Position numbers and translations under genes: made by a program. A DNA stretch of 23,084 bases from an uncultured Clostridia bacterium. GTDB lineage: Bacteria; Bacillota; Clostridia; TANB77; CAG-508. Shown here piece after piece: positions 7,008 to 14,945 of the stretch. The DNA is taken from contig CALXSO010000009.1 of assembly GCA_944391155.1 (NCBI GenBank), positions 1-23,084 of the forward strand, written 5' to 3'. Each line of letters starts with the position of its first letter. Position 1 is the stretch's first letter. The notes under the pieces are model-generated. The model saw only the letters and a program-made list of their open reading frames with translations. It ran no database searches and was not told where the DNA came from.

Positions 7008-7036
7008 ATTATATATTAACATTTTTTATTTTTCAA
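7008..7036 (-). promoter_or_regulatory. Sigma-A promoter of the membrane protein gene
   Basis: On the minus strand TTGAAA (7031-7036) and TATAAT (7008-7013) are separated by exactly 17 nt. This gives a leader of about 25 nt to the AGGAGGT ribosome binding site of the gene that starts at 6976. Confidence 0.8.
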
Positions 7037-7074
7037 CATTTTTCAATTTTTTATTTCAAATATTAGTTATTATT

Positions 7075-7225
7075 GTTACAATTCAAATTTCACTTTGTAG
7101 AATAGTCTGAAAGGTTGGTATATGAATATTTTTTGGTCAAAGCTCCATAGGCAAACCTAAAAATTTTTTTATTTATATATCAACCTTTCAGACAGATTAC
7201 ATTTATACTATGCTGAAATATTAAT
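7075..7225 (-). mobile_element. MITE-like element, eroded copy (~151 bp)
   Basis: This begins GTTACAATTC like the copy at 1709 and has the same internal hairpin (arms around AGTCTGAAAGGTTGG and its mate CAACCTTTCAGAC). The loop contains ATAGGCAAACCTA, a variant of TAGGTAGACCTA. The far end (GCTGAAATATTAAT) is diverged from the GTTGAATAGTAA consensus, and no target duplication can be seen, suggesting an old copy. It lies between gpr and the downstream membrane protein gene, just upstream of the latter's promoter. Confidence 0.65.
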
Positions 7226-7237
7226 CTACTATCCATT

Positions 7238-7275
7238 GCTACTTAGACTAGATTTTGTAGAGTAGACTGAAATGT
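7238..7275 (-). repeat. Partial MITE-like fragment next to the eroded copy
   Basis: GCTACTTAGACTAG followed by ATTTTGTAGAGTAGACTGAAATGTTGA resembles the outer half of the element (compare the minus-strand right end of the 22694-22851 copy, with TTTTGTAGAGTAGT). It stops before the loop, so this is a half element directly abutting the 7075-7225 copy. Confidence 0.5.
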
Positions 7276-7292
7276 TGAATTATCAACAAAAA

Positions 7293-8228
7293 TTACATAG
7301 CAAGATTAATTCCTTGTGACACAATCTCTTTCATATTTTCAATCAATCCATCTATTTCTTTTGGTGTTACTATCATATTATAATCACCTATATTCAGTGC
7401 TTCTTTTACTTCCTCATATTTATCATTTTGTTGTAATTTATTCAAATAATCATTTGATTCTGCCTTTTCTTGCAATCGCTCAATAAATATATCAATTCCT
7501 TCAGATATTAAAGTTGCAAGTTCCACAACAGTAGGAATTCCAATTGCCACAACTGGAACCCCCAGCGTTTTTTCACTTATTTCTTTTCTAGTATTCCCTA
7601 CACCTGCACCTGGTACAATTCCTGTATCTGAAATTTGAATTGTACTACTTATTCTTTCTATACTTCTTGAAGCTAACGCATCTATTACTATCACTAATTT
7701 AGGTTTAGTATTTTGCACCACTCCTTGCAATATTTCTACCGTTTCTATACCTGTTGTTCCCAATACTCCTGGAGAAATTGCACTCACCATTCTTGTTCCT
7801 TCTTTTACATATTGTGGCATATAATTTATAAAATGCCTTGTAACTTCTATTTCATTTATAGTTTTTGGACCTAATGCATCAGGTGTAACTGTTTCATTAC
7901 CAAGACCAACAATTAATATTTCTCCCTGCTTGTCTATATGTGATTCTATTATATTTTTTAGCTCTTCTGATAAAACCTGTGCAGACTGATTAATTTCATC
8001 TTCTTGAGCTATTTTTAATCCCTTAATATCTATCGTTGTATATATTCCTTTAGGTTTTCCTATCGCTCTTTCTCCTTCTTCATTAATTATTTTCACTATT
8101 TCCACTGATATTTTATCATTTATATCTTTTTTTTGGGTTTCTATTCCATTTATTGTTCCTTCTATTCCTTCTGTTTTTTTATATATTTCCGTTCTTTCTG
8201 TTGCTAAATCTGTTCTAAAATTAATCAT
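7293..8228 (-). CDS. gpr: GPR endopeptidase (germination protease)
   Basis: This spore protease (peptidase family A25, 311 aa) degrades the small acid-soluble DNA-protecting proteins when a spore germinates. It is made as a zymogen in the forespore and self-processes near its N-terminus, at a site resembling the substrate site. Here the processing-like motif RTDLATE starts at residue 5, so any propeptide is very short compared with Bacillus. The two aspartates of the active site fall in TPDALGP (D117) and VIDALASR (D183), and the VPGAGVGNTRKEIS block is present. AAGGAG lies 10 nt before the ATG. The upstream region combines a possible forespore promoter with a hairpin across the ribosome binding site. 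It is the only gene between the polysaccharide cluster and the membrane protein gene. Confidence 0.95.
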   Translation of the reverse strand: MINFRTDLATERTEIYKKTEGIEGTINGIETQKKDINDKISVEIVKIINEEGERAIGKPKGIYTTIDIKGLKIAQEDEINQSAQVLSEELKNIIESHIDKQGEILIVGLGNETVTPDALGPKTINEIEVTRHFINYMPQYVKEGTRMVSAISPGVLGTTGIETVEILQGVVQNTKPKLVIVIDALASRSIERISSTIQISDTGIVPGAGVGNTRKEISEKTLGVPVVAIGIPTVVELATLISEGIDIFIERLQEKAESNDYLNKLQQNDKYEEVKEALNIGDYNMIVTPKEIDGLIENMKEIVSQGINLAM

Positions 8229-8229
8229 A

Positions 8230-8280
8230 AAAAATCCACTCCTTACTATTCTAGTATTTGTGGATTTTTAATATTTATTC
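8230..8280 (-). promoter_or_regulatory. gpr control region: sigma-G/F-like promoter inside a hairpin
   Basis: On the minus strand GAATA (8276-8280), a 17-nt spacer and AATACTA (8252-8258) resemble the sigma-G/sigma-F consensus (GHATR, CATNNTA), with one mismatch in the -10. A 10-bp inverted repeat, AAAAATCCAC (8230-8239) with GTGGATTTTT (8260-8269), surrounds the -10 and the ribosome binding site and ends in T residues just before the ATG. Transcripts entering from upstream would carry the whole hairpin, whereas those starting near 8245 would carry only one arm. Confidence 0.45.
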
Positions 8281-8354
8281 ACTTTTAAAAATTTTAATAT
8301 TTTATATATTATTAAAAAATCTCAATTAAATAACATAAAGGCACAATAAATTAA

Positions 8355-8384
8355 AATGATTTAAAAATAATACTGTAAATCATT
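8355..8384 (-). terminator. Weak terminator-like hairpin at the end of the polysaccharide cluster
   Basis: AATGATTT (8355-8362) and AAATCATT (8377-8384) form an all but A/T 8-bp stem. On the minus strand it is followed by TTTTAATTT. It lies just past the stop of the last cluster gene (8419). Stability is low, so termination would be partial. Confidence 0.35.
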
Positions 8385-8418
8385 ACAAGTCAAACTTAAC
8401 TTTTCAAAAGAGTCATCT

Positions 8419-8769
8419 TTATTTTTTCCAATTCATAATTAAAACTCCAAGAATAACCAAACTTGCACCAATTATTGCTTGCCATGTAAAATTTTCTTTA
8501 AAAACAATTTTAGAAATTACAAGAGTCAACACTTGCACAATGCCAGTAGTTAAAGGCATAATATAATTCAAATTAAACATTACAACAATTCTAGTAAAAA
8601 GTAAAAAACTACAAAGATAACACACTAATCCAAACAAACTTATTAAACTAATTCCGAAATTCATATTACCATTTTCTATAGCAATAGTTCCTGCATTACC
8701 TCCCAATTTCATCAAAGTTAATCCTGATAAAGTCAAAACAATATAAATACATATTAAAACAAATTGCAT
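8419..8769 (-). CDS. Small four-helix EamA/SMR-like membrane protein (possible lipid-linked sugar flippase)
   Basis: This 116-residue protein has four hydrophobic helices of the drug/metabolite transporter superfamily. It resembles SMR/ArnE-type half-size transporters, with LSGLTLMKLGGN in helix 1, PLTTGIVQVLTL in helix 3, and LGVLIMNWKK at the end. The membrane-buried Glu of true SMR drug pumps (Glu14 of EmrE) is not in helix 1, which argues against a cation exporter. Similar proteins beside glycosyltransferases are thought to flip polyprenyl-phosphate sugars. I chose ATG 8769 because AAAGGAG lies 10 nt upstream and the protein then begins at helix 1. In-frame ATGs at 8805 and 8811, preceded by GGGAAG, give 128 or 130 residues and cannot be excluded. 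It is the last gene of the polysaccharide cluster. Confidence 0.75.
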   Translation of the reverse strand: MQFVLICIYIVLTLSGLTLMKLGGNAGTIAIENGNMNFGISLISLFGLVCYLCSFLLFTRIVVMFNLNYIMPLTTGIVQVLTLVISKIVFKENFTWQAIIGASLVILGVLIMNWKK

Positions 8770-8921
8770 TACATTTCTACTCCTTTTTTCTATTATTTGT
8801 TCCATTATCATCTTCCCTTTACTAATAATTAAAATTTAAAATTCAATATACATTTTAGTTTTATTGCATTTTTCATATATCTGACTATAAAAATTTTACT
8901 TATTAATTATATAATATTTAT

Positions 8922-10007
8922 TTAAAATTTAATATCAATTTTTAGTTTATCAATTGCAAAACGATAAATACGTATAAAACACATATGTAAATGCATTTTA
9001 TAAAATTTTGATATTCCCCATAGACCTATATGTTTAATACCTTTCTTACAAGAATAAGAAAATTTTAAAAAAGGACTCTTTCTCCATGTTGAAAAATTAT
9101 CATCTAAATATTTTATGGTTTCTTTCATCATTTTCTTTATATCAATATTCTTATCATATGAAGCTCTATACATAACAGAAACTCCTAAATGTATAAATGC
9201 CATTAAATCTAAGATATACTTCATCTCTTCATATTTATTTTCATTTTGATATAAATTTTTAACCTCTAAAAAATACTTTTTTAAATTATTTACATCCTGT
9301 TCATTAACTGTATGTATTTGCGAATCATATCTTAAATAATAATGATATAAAACATCTGGTATAAATGCTATTTTATTCATTTTTGTAAATGTACTGGTCA
9401 AAAATAGCATATCATTAAAACCCCTAAAAGGCAAAAATTTTAGTTCTGCTATCTTATCTCTCTTATATATTTTGTTCCAAGGTGCTGGATTGATAAATAC
9501 AATATCATCATCTTTAGCATTTATTTGCTTACAACATTTGCCAAATGAAGTCATATCAGTTGCAACAACTTTTCCTGTCTTTAAATCAATTCTTTCAAAA
9601 GCACACACTGCCATATCTGCATTATATTCTTTTGCAGCATTGTATAATTTTTCTGCCCAATCTTCTTCTACATAATCATCACAATCAACACATGTCACAT
9701 ATTCACCATTTGCTCGCTCTAAGCCATAATTTCTAGATGTGAATTCTCCTCCATTTTCTTTATGAAATGCTTTAATTTTTTCTGGAAATTTCTTTGCATA
9801 ATCATCAATTATTTGAGGTGCAGAATCAGTTGAACCATCATCAACACAAAGGATTTCTATATTATCTAAAGTTTGATTTACTAGTGAATCTAAACATCTT
9901 GGCAAATATTTTTCTAAATTATATACTGCAACAATTATTGTTAATTTATATTTATTATTATTAAAATCACTCATTATTACAATTTTGTTAGTTCGATTTT
10001 CTAACAA
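8922..10007 (-). CDS. Family 2 glycosyltransferase (GT-A fold)
   Basis: This cytoplasmic glycosyltransferase transfers a sugar from a nucleotide donor to the growing glycan. The GT2 fold starts with KLTIIVAVYNLEKYLPRCLD, followed by CVDDGSTD, then NGGEFTSRNYGLERANGEYV and the metal-binding DCDD (residues 108-111). The C-terminal half (about 230-361) is helical and basic. Donor and acceptor are not predictable. The start is uncertain: the AGGAGG at 10010-10015 points to TTG 10007 with an unusually short 2-nt gap, whereas ATG 9974 gives a more usual N-terminus (MSDFNNNKYK) but has no ribosome binding site close by. It lies between the DUF2304 gene and the small flippase-like gene, all in the same direction. 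Confidence 0.88.
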   Translation of the reverse strand: MLENRTNKIVIMSDFNNNKYKLTIIVAVYNLEKYLPRCLDSLVNQTLDNIEILCVDDGSTDSAPQIIDDYAKKFPEKIKAFHKENGGEFTSRNYGLERANGEYVTCVDCDDYVEEDWAEKLYNAAKEYNADMAVCAFERIDLKTGKVVATDMTSFGKCCKQINAKDDDIVFINPAPWNKIYKRDKIAELKFLPFRGFNDMLFLTSTFTKMNKIAFIPDVLYHYYLRYDSQIHTVNEQDVNNLKKYFLEVKNLYQNENKYEEMKYILDLMAFIHLGVSVMYRASYDKNIDIKKMMKETIKYLDDNFSTWRKSPFLKFSYSCKKGIKHIGLWGISKFYKMHLHMCFIRIYRFAIDKLKIDIKF

Positions 10008-10064
10008 ATCCTCCTTTTATTGGTTTTATCTGAATTTATATTTTTGTATATAACATTAATAAAT

Positions 10065-10415
10065 TTATTTAGTATTTTTGTCAGCTTCTTCTTTTTCTTT
10101 TAAAGCTATATAATGATTCAAATCTTTAATTTTTTCATTTTGCATTGAAATTTGTATATTATTTAAAAACACTTCAATAAGCAAAAATGCAATTAAAACT
10201 AGAAATACAAAATTTACAGGAGCCATAAATCCAAGCTTTACAGAAATCCATTCTACTGCATTAACAAATATACTCATTAATATTAAGACAACACTGCCAA
10301 TCATCCAAATAACTGCATTATTAACTTTTAGTTTAGCCTGCTTTATCTTCATCACACAAAATAAAAACGAAATTAATGAACAAACTATTAAAATAATTCT
10401 CAATGTCAAACTCAT
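10065..10415 (-). CDS. DUF2304 small membrane protein
   Basis: This 116-residue protein has about three hydrophobic segments (roughly 4-22, 34-53 and 66-88) and then a charged helical tail rich in Lys and Glu (about 93-116). The pattern, with MKIKQAKLKVNNAVIWMIGSVVLI at the first loop and the FLLIEVFLNNIQISMQNEKIK segment before the tail, is that of DUF2304. Such proteins of unknown function are regularly encoded next to DPM1-type glycosyltransferases, as here: the gene upstream (10474-11163) is one. It may be a membrane partner of that enzyme, which is inference from context. AAGGAAG precedes the ATG. Confidence 0.8.
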   Translation of the reverse strand: MSLTLRIILIVCSLISFLFCVMKIKQAKLKVNNAVIWMIGSVVLILMSIFVNAVEWISVKLGFMAPVNFVFLVLIAFLLIEVFLNNIQISMQNEKIKDLNHYIALKEKEEADKNTK

Positions 10416-10473
10416 TTAATTTTCTTCCTTTCTTTTAAATTTACTAATTGTCAGCTTCACAAGTCATTCTTCA

Positions 10474-11163
10474 TCATACATTTTTTCTTGTTATCATACG
10501 AATAAAAATAATAGAAAAAAACATATTTATCATATATTCTATTGATTTTATAGGTTTCAAATAACTTTCTCCAAATTCTCTATCTTTCATTTCAACTTGA
10601 ACTTCCTTAATCTTAAGTTGTTTTTTTAACATATATACTAAAGTATCAGGTTCAGGTGTTAAGCTTGCATTTCTACAAAATTCGTTTATTGCTTTTTTGT
10701 CAAATGCCCTCATTCCAGAGGTAGGGTCTTTTATTGTTTTTCCAGTTGTTAGTTTTATTGCTCCTGAAAGTAACATACTTCCAAGCATTCTCATACTTTT
10801 TGGTTTTTTCTCTGTGACAAATCTAGAACCGATTGCAATGTTACAGTTTCCTTTTTCTATTTCTTCTACTAAATTTTTTACGTATTTTGCTTGATGTTGA
10901 CCGTCACCGTCAAATTGAATTGCTATATCATAGTCATATTTTTTAGCATATTTCATTCCTAATTGAATTCCACTAGTTAATCCATAATTTATTGGAAGTG
11001 ATAACATATTGAATCCATTTTTTTCACAAACTTCTTTTGTGTTGTCTTTTGAACAGTCATTTATTATAACATAATCATAGTCTGTATTTTCTGTTATGTC
11101 TTTAATAGTTTTTTCTATGTTTAAAGCTTCATTATATGCTGGAACTATTAGCAAAACCTTCAT
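10474..11163 (-). CDS. DPM1-type GT2, probable polyprenyl-phosphate glycosyltransferase
   Basis: This 229-residue GT2 enzyme is of the dolichol-phosphate mannose synthase/GtrB type, expected to move a sugar onto polyprenyl phosphate at the inner membrane face. The family order is clear: LIVPAYNEALNIEKTI (5-20), VIINDCSKDNT (32-42), LPINYGLTSGIQLGM, metal-binding DGDGQH (85-90), and IGSRF followed by the DPTSGMRAF motif typical of the family. There are no C-terminal membrane helices beyond one short hydrophobic stretch (MFFSIIFIRMI), so a separate membrane partner may be needed. ATG 11163 is preferred: AAAGGA lies upstream at usable distance, whereas an in-frame ATG at 11175 overlaps it. Neighbours DUF2304 and DUF2142 fit a lipid-linked sugar pathway. 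Confidence 0.88.
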   Translation of the reverse strand: MKVLLIVPAYNEALNIEKTIKDITENTDYDYVIINDCSKDNTKEVCEKNGFNMLSLPINYGLTSGIQLGMKYAKKYDYDIAIQFDGDGQHQAKYVKNLVEEIEKGNCNIAIGSRFVTEKKPKSMRMLGSMLLSGAIKLTTGKTIKDPTSGMRAFDKKAINEFCRNASLTPEPDTLVYMLKKQLKIKEVQVEMKDREFGESYLKPIKSIEYMINMFFSIIFIRMITRKNV

Positions 11164-11259
11164 ACTATATTCCATCCTTTCATTTTTTATTGAGTTTACT
11201 ACTTATTTTTTTAGAATTATTCTTTTTTGTATAGAAAACATTTTACCATAAATAAAATA

Positions 11260-12969
11260 TTATGCAACCATTATATTTCCTAATGCTCCTAAGAATAAGA
11301 ACATTGGTACTAGAATTTGTATAAATAATGACATATTTGCTTTATTCTTGACTGTTATTGTTTTATTTGCTAAAGGCATTAACAATAAAGGTAATACTGG
11401 AAATAGGTATCTTGGTTGAAATCCTCCAATTGTTTCATTTCCAACTGGATTAAATTTTAAATATAATATTATGCTATTCATTGCAAATATCATAAAAAAT
11501 ACTATCCAGAATATAAACTTGTCCTTCATTTTTAAGACTTTGCTGTCATCTGTTACTGCAACTAATAAGATAAACAAGAACGTTAGTAAGAATATTGCAC
11601 TTGATACATCACAGAAGAATAGTGGTGGTTGCATTTGTGCAAGCCATCTCATATTAAGTAGTGTTAGTCTTACATGATTTATCATTAATTTTACATCTGC
11701 TAATGGGTTTTCTATCATATATTGTAATTGTGCTGAACTATCTACTGCTCCTCCTCTTGCATCATCTTCTATGTCTTTATTTAGGAATTGGAATAGTGCT
11801 ATTACTATAATTACTAGTAGTGTAATTAATACATGTGGAATGTATTTTTTGTTATCAAGTACCATTTTTTTAACAGGTAAGATAAATCCTATTAATGCAA
11901 CAAATACATATGCCATAGATTTTGGTATACATATTAATACAAATGCACCTATTAACAAAAATATATCTTTTATTCCTATTTTTTCTTTGTCATATAATCG
12001 CAAGCAATATGCAATAAATATTGTTGTAAATCCAATTGCAAGCATATCAGCAGTATATACGATGCTCATCATCCAAATCATTGGTAAAGCAAGTATTGCA
12101 AACATTGTATTTTTTTTGTATGGTAATATTTTAAATGCTGCAATCATTAATCCCATAAATGTTAATAAGTTGAATACTCTACCTGCATAATATATGTCTG
12201 CCATATTGTTTGAAAATATTTTTGCTACAAAAATTCCAATTGCTGATGGTAGATATGTTATTACTCCATAATCTGCTGGTGTTACAGCAATGTTGTCAGT
12301 ATTCATATCTACAATGTTTTCTTGAAAATCGTTTTTGAATAATTTGCTATTTTCTGTGTATTTTAGCCATGTTCCTAGGTTTAAGAATCTTTCATCCATT
12401 TTTGGATCGTTCATATAGTCAAAATTACCAATTGAAATATTGTATGCTGATGCAAAGTGTTTATTTTCATCTAATGCATTATTTATATCAACTGTTACTG
12501 TTAATATTATTCCAAATGTAAATGTTAGTACAATTATGTCTTTTATAAAATTCTTAGAAATATATATTAAACATATTTCTCCCATTATAAGTCCTATATA
12601 TAACATTGCAATTCTTTGCATAGGTACTTCTTTTCCAAAAATACAGTATGTTATAAATGCAATTCCAAGTATTGCTACTATGGAATATATAATTATTAAA
12701 ACTTTTTTTACTTTACTTTTGTTTTCTTCTAGTACATCTTTTGTTAAATATTTTCTTCCTAAAAATAATGCTACAAAAAATGCTATATATAGTATTAATC
12801 TAAATAATGAGAAATTATATTGTGTCTCGATATTTTTATTTCTGAATATATTATTCATTAATTCTGAATTACAAAAGAATAATTCAAATATAATTATTGA
12901 TATAAAATATAAAATTGCTGTTATTATAAATATTGCTTTTTTTGTTTTTGCTTCGCTCATTTTTTTCAT
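11260..12969 (-). CDS. DUF2142 polytopic membrane protein, possible GT-C-like glycosyltransferase
   Basis: This 569-residue integral membrane protein has about a dozen hydrophobic segments. It resembles DUF2142 proteins, which sit in polysaccharide clusters and are suspected to act like GT-C glycosyltransferases using polyprenyl-phosphate sugars. Visible marks are the first outside loop with DINNALDENKHF (Asp/Glu/His, where GT-C enzymes keep acidic residues) and GGFQPRYLFPVLPLLLM near the C-terminus, a family signature. Catalytic activity is not established for the family. The start is ATG 12969, with AGAGG 7 nt upstream; a TTG two codons earlier is in frame. It stands between the double GT2 and the DPM1-type GT2, which could supply its lipid-linked donor. 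Confidence 0.8.
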   Translation of the reverse strand: MKKMSEAKTKKAIFIITAILYFISIIIFELFFCNSELMNNIFRNKNIETQYNFSLFRLILYIAFFVALFLGRKYLTKDVLEENKSKVKKVLIIIYSIVAILGIAFITYCIFGKEVPMQRIAMLYIGLIMGEICLIYISKNFIKDIIVLTFTFGIILTVTVDINNALDENKHFASAYNISIGNFDYMNDPKMDERFLNLGTWLKYTENSKLFKNDFQENIVDMNTDNIAVTPADYGVITYLPSAIGIFVAKIFSNNMADIYYAGRVFNLLTFMGLMIAAFKILPYKKNTMFAILALPMIWMMSIVYTADMLAIGFTTIFIAYCLRLYDKEKIGIKDIFLLIGAFVLICIPKSMAYVFVALIGFILPVKKMVLDNKKYIPHVLITLLVIIVIALFQFLNKDIEDDARGGAVDSSAQLQYMIENPLADVKLMINHVRLTLLNMRWLAQMQPPLFFCDVSSAIFLLTFLFILLVAVTDDSKVLKMKDKFIFWIVFFMIFAMNSIILYLKFNPVGNETIGGFQPRYLFPVLPLLLMPLANKTITVKNKANMSLFIQILVPMFLFLGALGNIMVA

Positions 12970-13021
12970 TTTCAAACCTCTTCTATTTTTTATTGATTAG
13001 TATTTATTATATCTTCCAAAA

Positions 13022-14911
13022 CTAATATTCTACTTTTTCTTGCTTTATTTCATATTGATCAGAATCTAATCTTAAATTAATATTGTAATATGGGTCTCCT
13101 TTTTTCTTATATTCACCCCATTTGTCATAGAACATATTAATTTCATTTTGGAATCTTTCTTGTTTTTCTGGTGTGTCTTCTGCTCCTCTTGATTTTGATT
13201 CGTAGTGTGTTAATTCAACAAATGGATTGTATATAATTAAATGACCTGATGTTACTATTTTTAAACAAAAATCTATGTCATTAAAAGCTACTGCAAATTT
13301 TTCATCCATATATCCTACTTCTTCATATATTGAACGTTTTGCCATCATACATGCTGCAGTTACTGCACTAACATTTTGTATATGGCTCTCTCTTGCAAAA
13401 TATCCATGATGAGTTTTATATAATCCTCTAAATACATGTCCTGCAACTCCATATACACCAATTATTGTTCCTGCATGTTGGATTGTGTCGTCTGGATAAT
13501 ATAGTTTTACACCTACTGCACCAACGTCTTCTCTTTGATTCATTCCTACCATTTTTTCTAACCAATCTGGTGTTAATATTTTTGTATCATTATTTAGTTG
13601 CACTATGTATTCACCATCTGTATTTTTTACTCCATGATTGATTATTTTAGAATAGTTGAATCCTTTTTCTTCTGGTACATATGTTAAGATTTTTATTTTT
13701 GGATTTTTTTCTAGTTCTTTATAATATTCAAAAGTTGCTTTCTCTTTACTGTTATTTTCTATTATAACAATTTCATAATTTTCATATGTAGTTAATTTTA
13801 ATATAGAATCAACACAAGTTTTTAAGGTTTTGGCTTGGTCCATGTTTGGAATTAAAATTGTTACTTTTGGATTTCCTTTTACTTTATAGTCAATTTCATA
13901 TGTTCCAAGTGTTGCACCATGTTTTACTGTTCCTTCTAATCCCATTCTTTTTAAATGGTCCTCTAAAACTGGTATTCCTGCTTCAAATGCATATGGTTTT
14001 GCATCTCCACCTGCTTTTGCTGTTGATAATTCGTGTACTCTCCAATGATATAATATTTTTGGAATATGTTTAATATTTTTTGCAATTTCTGCCATTCTGA
14101 TTATTATGTCATAATCTTGTGCTCCGTCATATTTTGAACGAAATCCTCCAAGTTTTTCCATTAAATCTTTTCTAAAAACACTAAAATGACATATGTAGTT
14201 ATTTGAACGTAATGTGTCTATTCCAAAGTCTGGTTTAAAATGAGGGTCAAATCTTGGCTTGTCCATTGTTGTTATTTTATCTTCATCTGTATAAATAAAT
14301 TCAATTGTTCTATCTTCATTTATTGCTTTTACCACTTCATATAATGAATTAACTGGTAATAAATCATCATGATCTAAAAGACCTATATAATCACCTGTTG
14401 CCATTTTTAATGCTTCATTTGTATTTCCTGAAATTCCTAAATTCTTACCTGTATAATTATACTTTATTCTTCCATCTTTTTTACAAATTTTTTCAATTTC
14501 CTTACTTTTTTCAGGACTTCCATCAGCTAAGCATAACTCCCAATTTTTATATGTTTGATTAATTAAATAATCAACTAATTCTGTAAAAAAATTTACAGGT
14601 GTTTTGTACATTGGTACCAATATACTAATTTTAGGATTATACTCGAATTTTGTTTTTCTCTGCATTTCTAATTCTTCTGGTGTTGGATCATTAAACTGCA
14701 TCCAAACTTCATATGGTGTTATTGTTACTCCATTTTGCACATTATTTGTTATTATATTCCAAGTTCCTTTTATTCCATTATTTTTTAAAGATTTGAATAA
14801 TTTTTTTAAATTGCTTGGCTTAAAACCATGTATTACTCTATTAATTTTTCTCAATATTTGTCTTATTTTTCCTCCCTCAGGAAAAAGTTTATCTCTCAAT
14901 CTAACACTCAT
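13022..14911 (-). CDS. Double-domain family 2 glycosyltransferase
   Basis: This 629-residue protein carries two GT-A catalytic domains in tandem. The first (about 93-330) has KISILVPMYKTP, CLADGSPEKS, and metal-binding LLDHDD at 178-183. The second (about 348-590) has KVTILIPNMDQA, IVIIENNS, QLNNDTKI at 438-445, and a GYMDEKFAVAFNDIDFCLK acceptor/base block with FNDID near 543-547. A basic N-terminal stretch (1-60) may bind the membrane or partners. Such paired GT2 enzymes often build a disaccharide repeat, as in rhamnan or O-antigen synthesis, so this is a candidate for the polymerising enzyme of the cluster; that is inference. AAGGAAA lies before the ATG. It follows the methyltransferase-kinase gene by 34 bp and is surely co-transcribed with it. 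Confidence 0.92.
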   Translation of the reverse strand: MSVRLRDKLFPEGGKIRQILRKINRVIHGFKPSNLKKLFKSLKNNGIKGTWNIITNNVQNGVTITPYEVWMQFNDPTPEELEMQRKTKFEYNPKISILVPMYKTPVNFFTELVDYLINQTYKNWELCLADGSPEKSKEIEKICKKDGRIKYNYTGKNLGISGNTNEALKMATGDYIGLLDHDDLLPVNSLYEVVKAINEDRTIEFIYTDEDKITTMDKPRFDPHFKPDFGIDTLRSNNYICHFSVFRKDLMEKLGGFRSKYDGAQDYDIIIRMAEIAKNIKHIPKILYHWRVHELSTAKAGGDAKPYAFEAGIPVLEDHLKRMGLEGTVKHGATLGTYEIDYKVKGNPKVTILIPNMDQAKTLKTCVDSILKLTTYENYEIVIIENNSKEKATFEYYKELEKNPKIKILTYVPEEKGFNYSKIINHGVKNTDGEYIVQLNNDTKILTPDWLEKMVGMNQREDVGAVGVKLYYPDDTIQHAGTIIGVYGVAGHVFRGLYKTHHGYFARESHIQNVSAVTAACMMAKRSIYEEVGYMDEKFAVAFNDIDFCLKIVTSGHLIIYNPFVELTHYESKSRGAEDTPEKQERFQNEINMFYDKWGEYKKKGDPYYNINLRLDSDQYEIKQEKVEY

Positions 14912-14945
14912 CTTTATATTTCCTTTCTTTCTATTTCGAACAATG

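Noticed and set aside
10018..10055. Fourth copy of the hairpin motif (GTTATATAC on the minus strand)
   Set aside because: Only a nine-base word and loosely similar A-rich flanks match. The GGAAAA block and the pairing arm are absent, so chance in AT-rich DNA is likely.
12440..13000. Long open frame (186 codons) on the plus strand opposite the DUF2142 gene
   Set aside because: It is antisense to a clear multi-spanning protein with a ribosome binding site, and its Ile/Asn-rich translation is what AT-rich membrane genes give on the opposite strand. The other plus-strand frames within 6645-22425 are rejected for the same reason.
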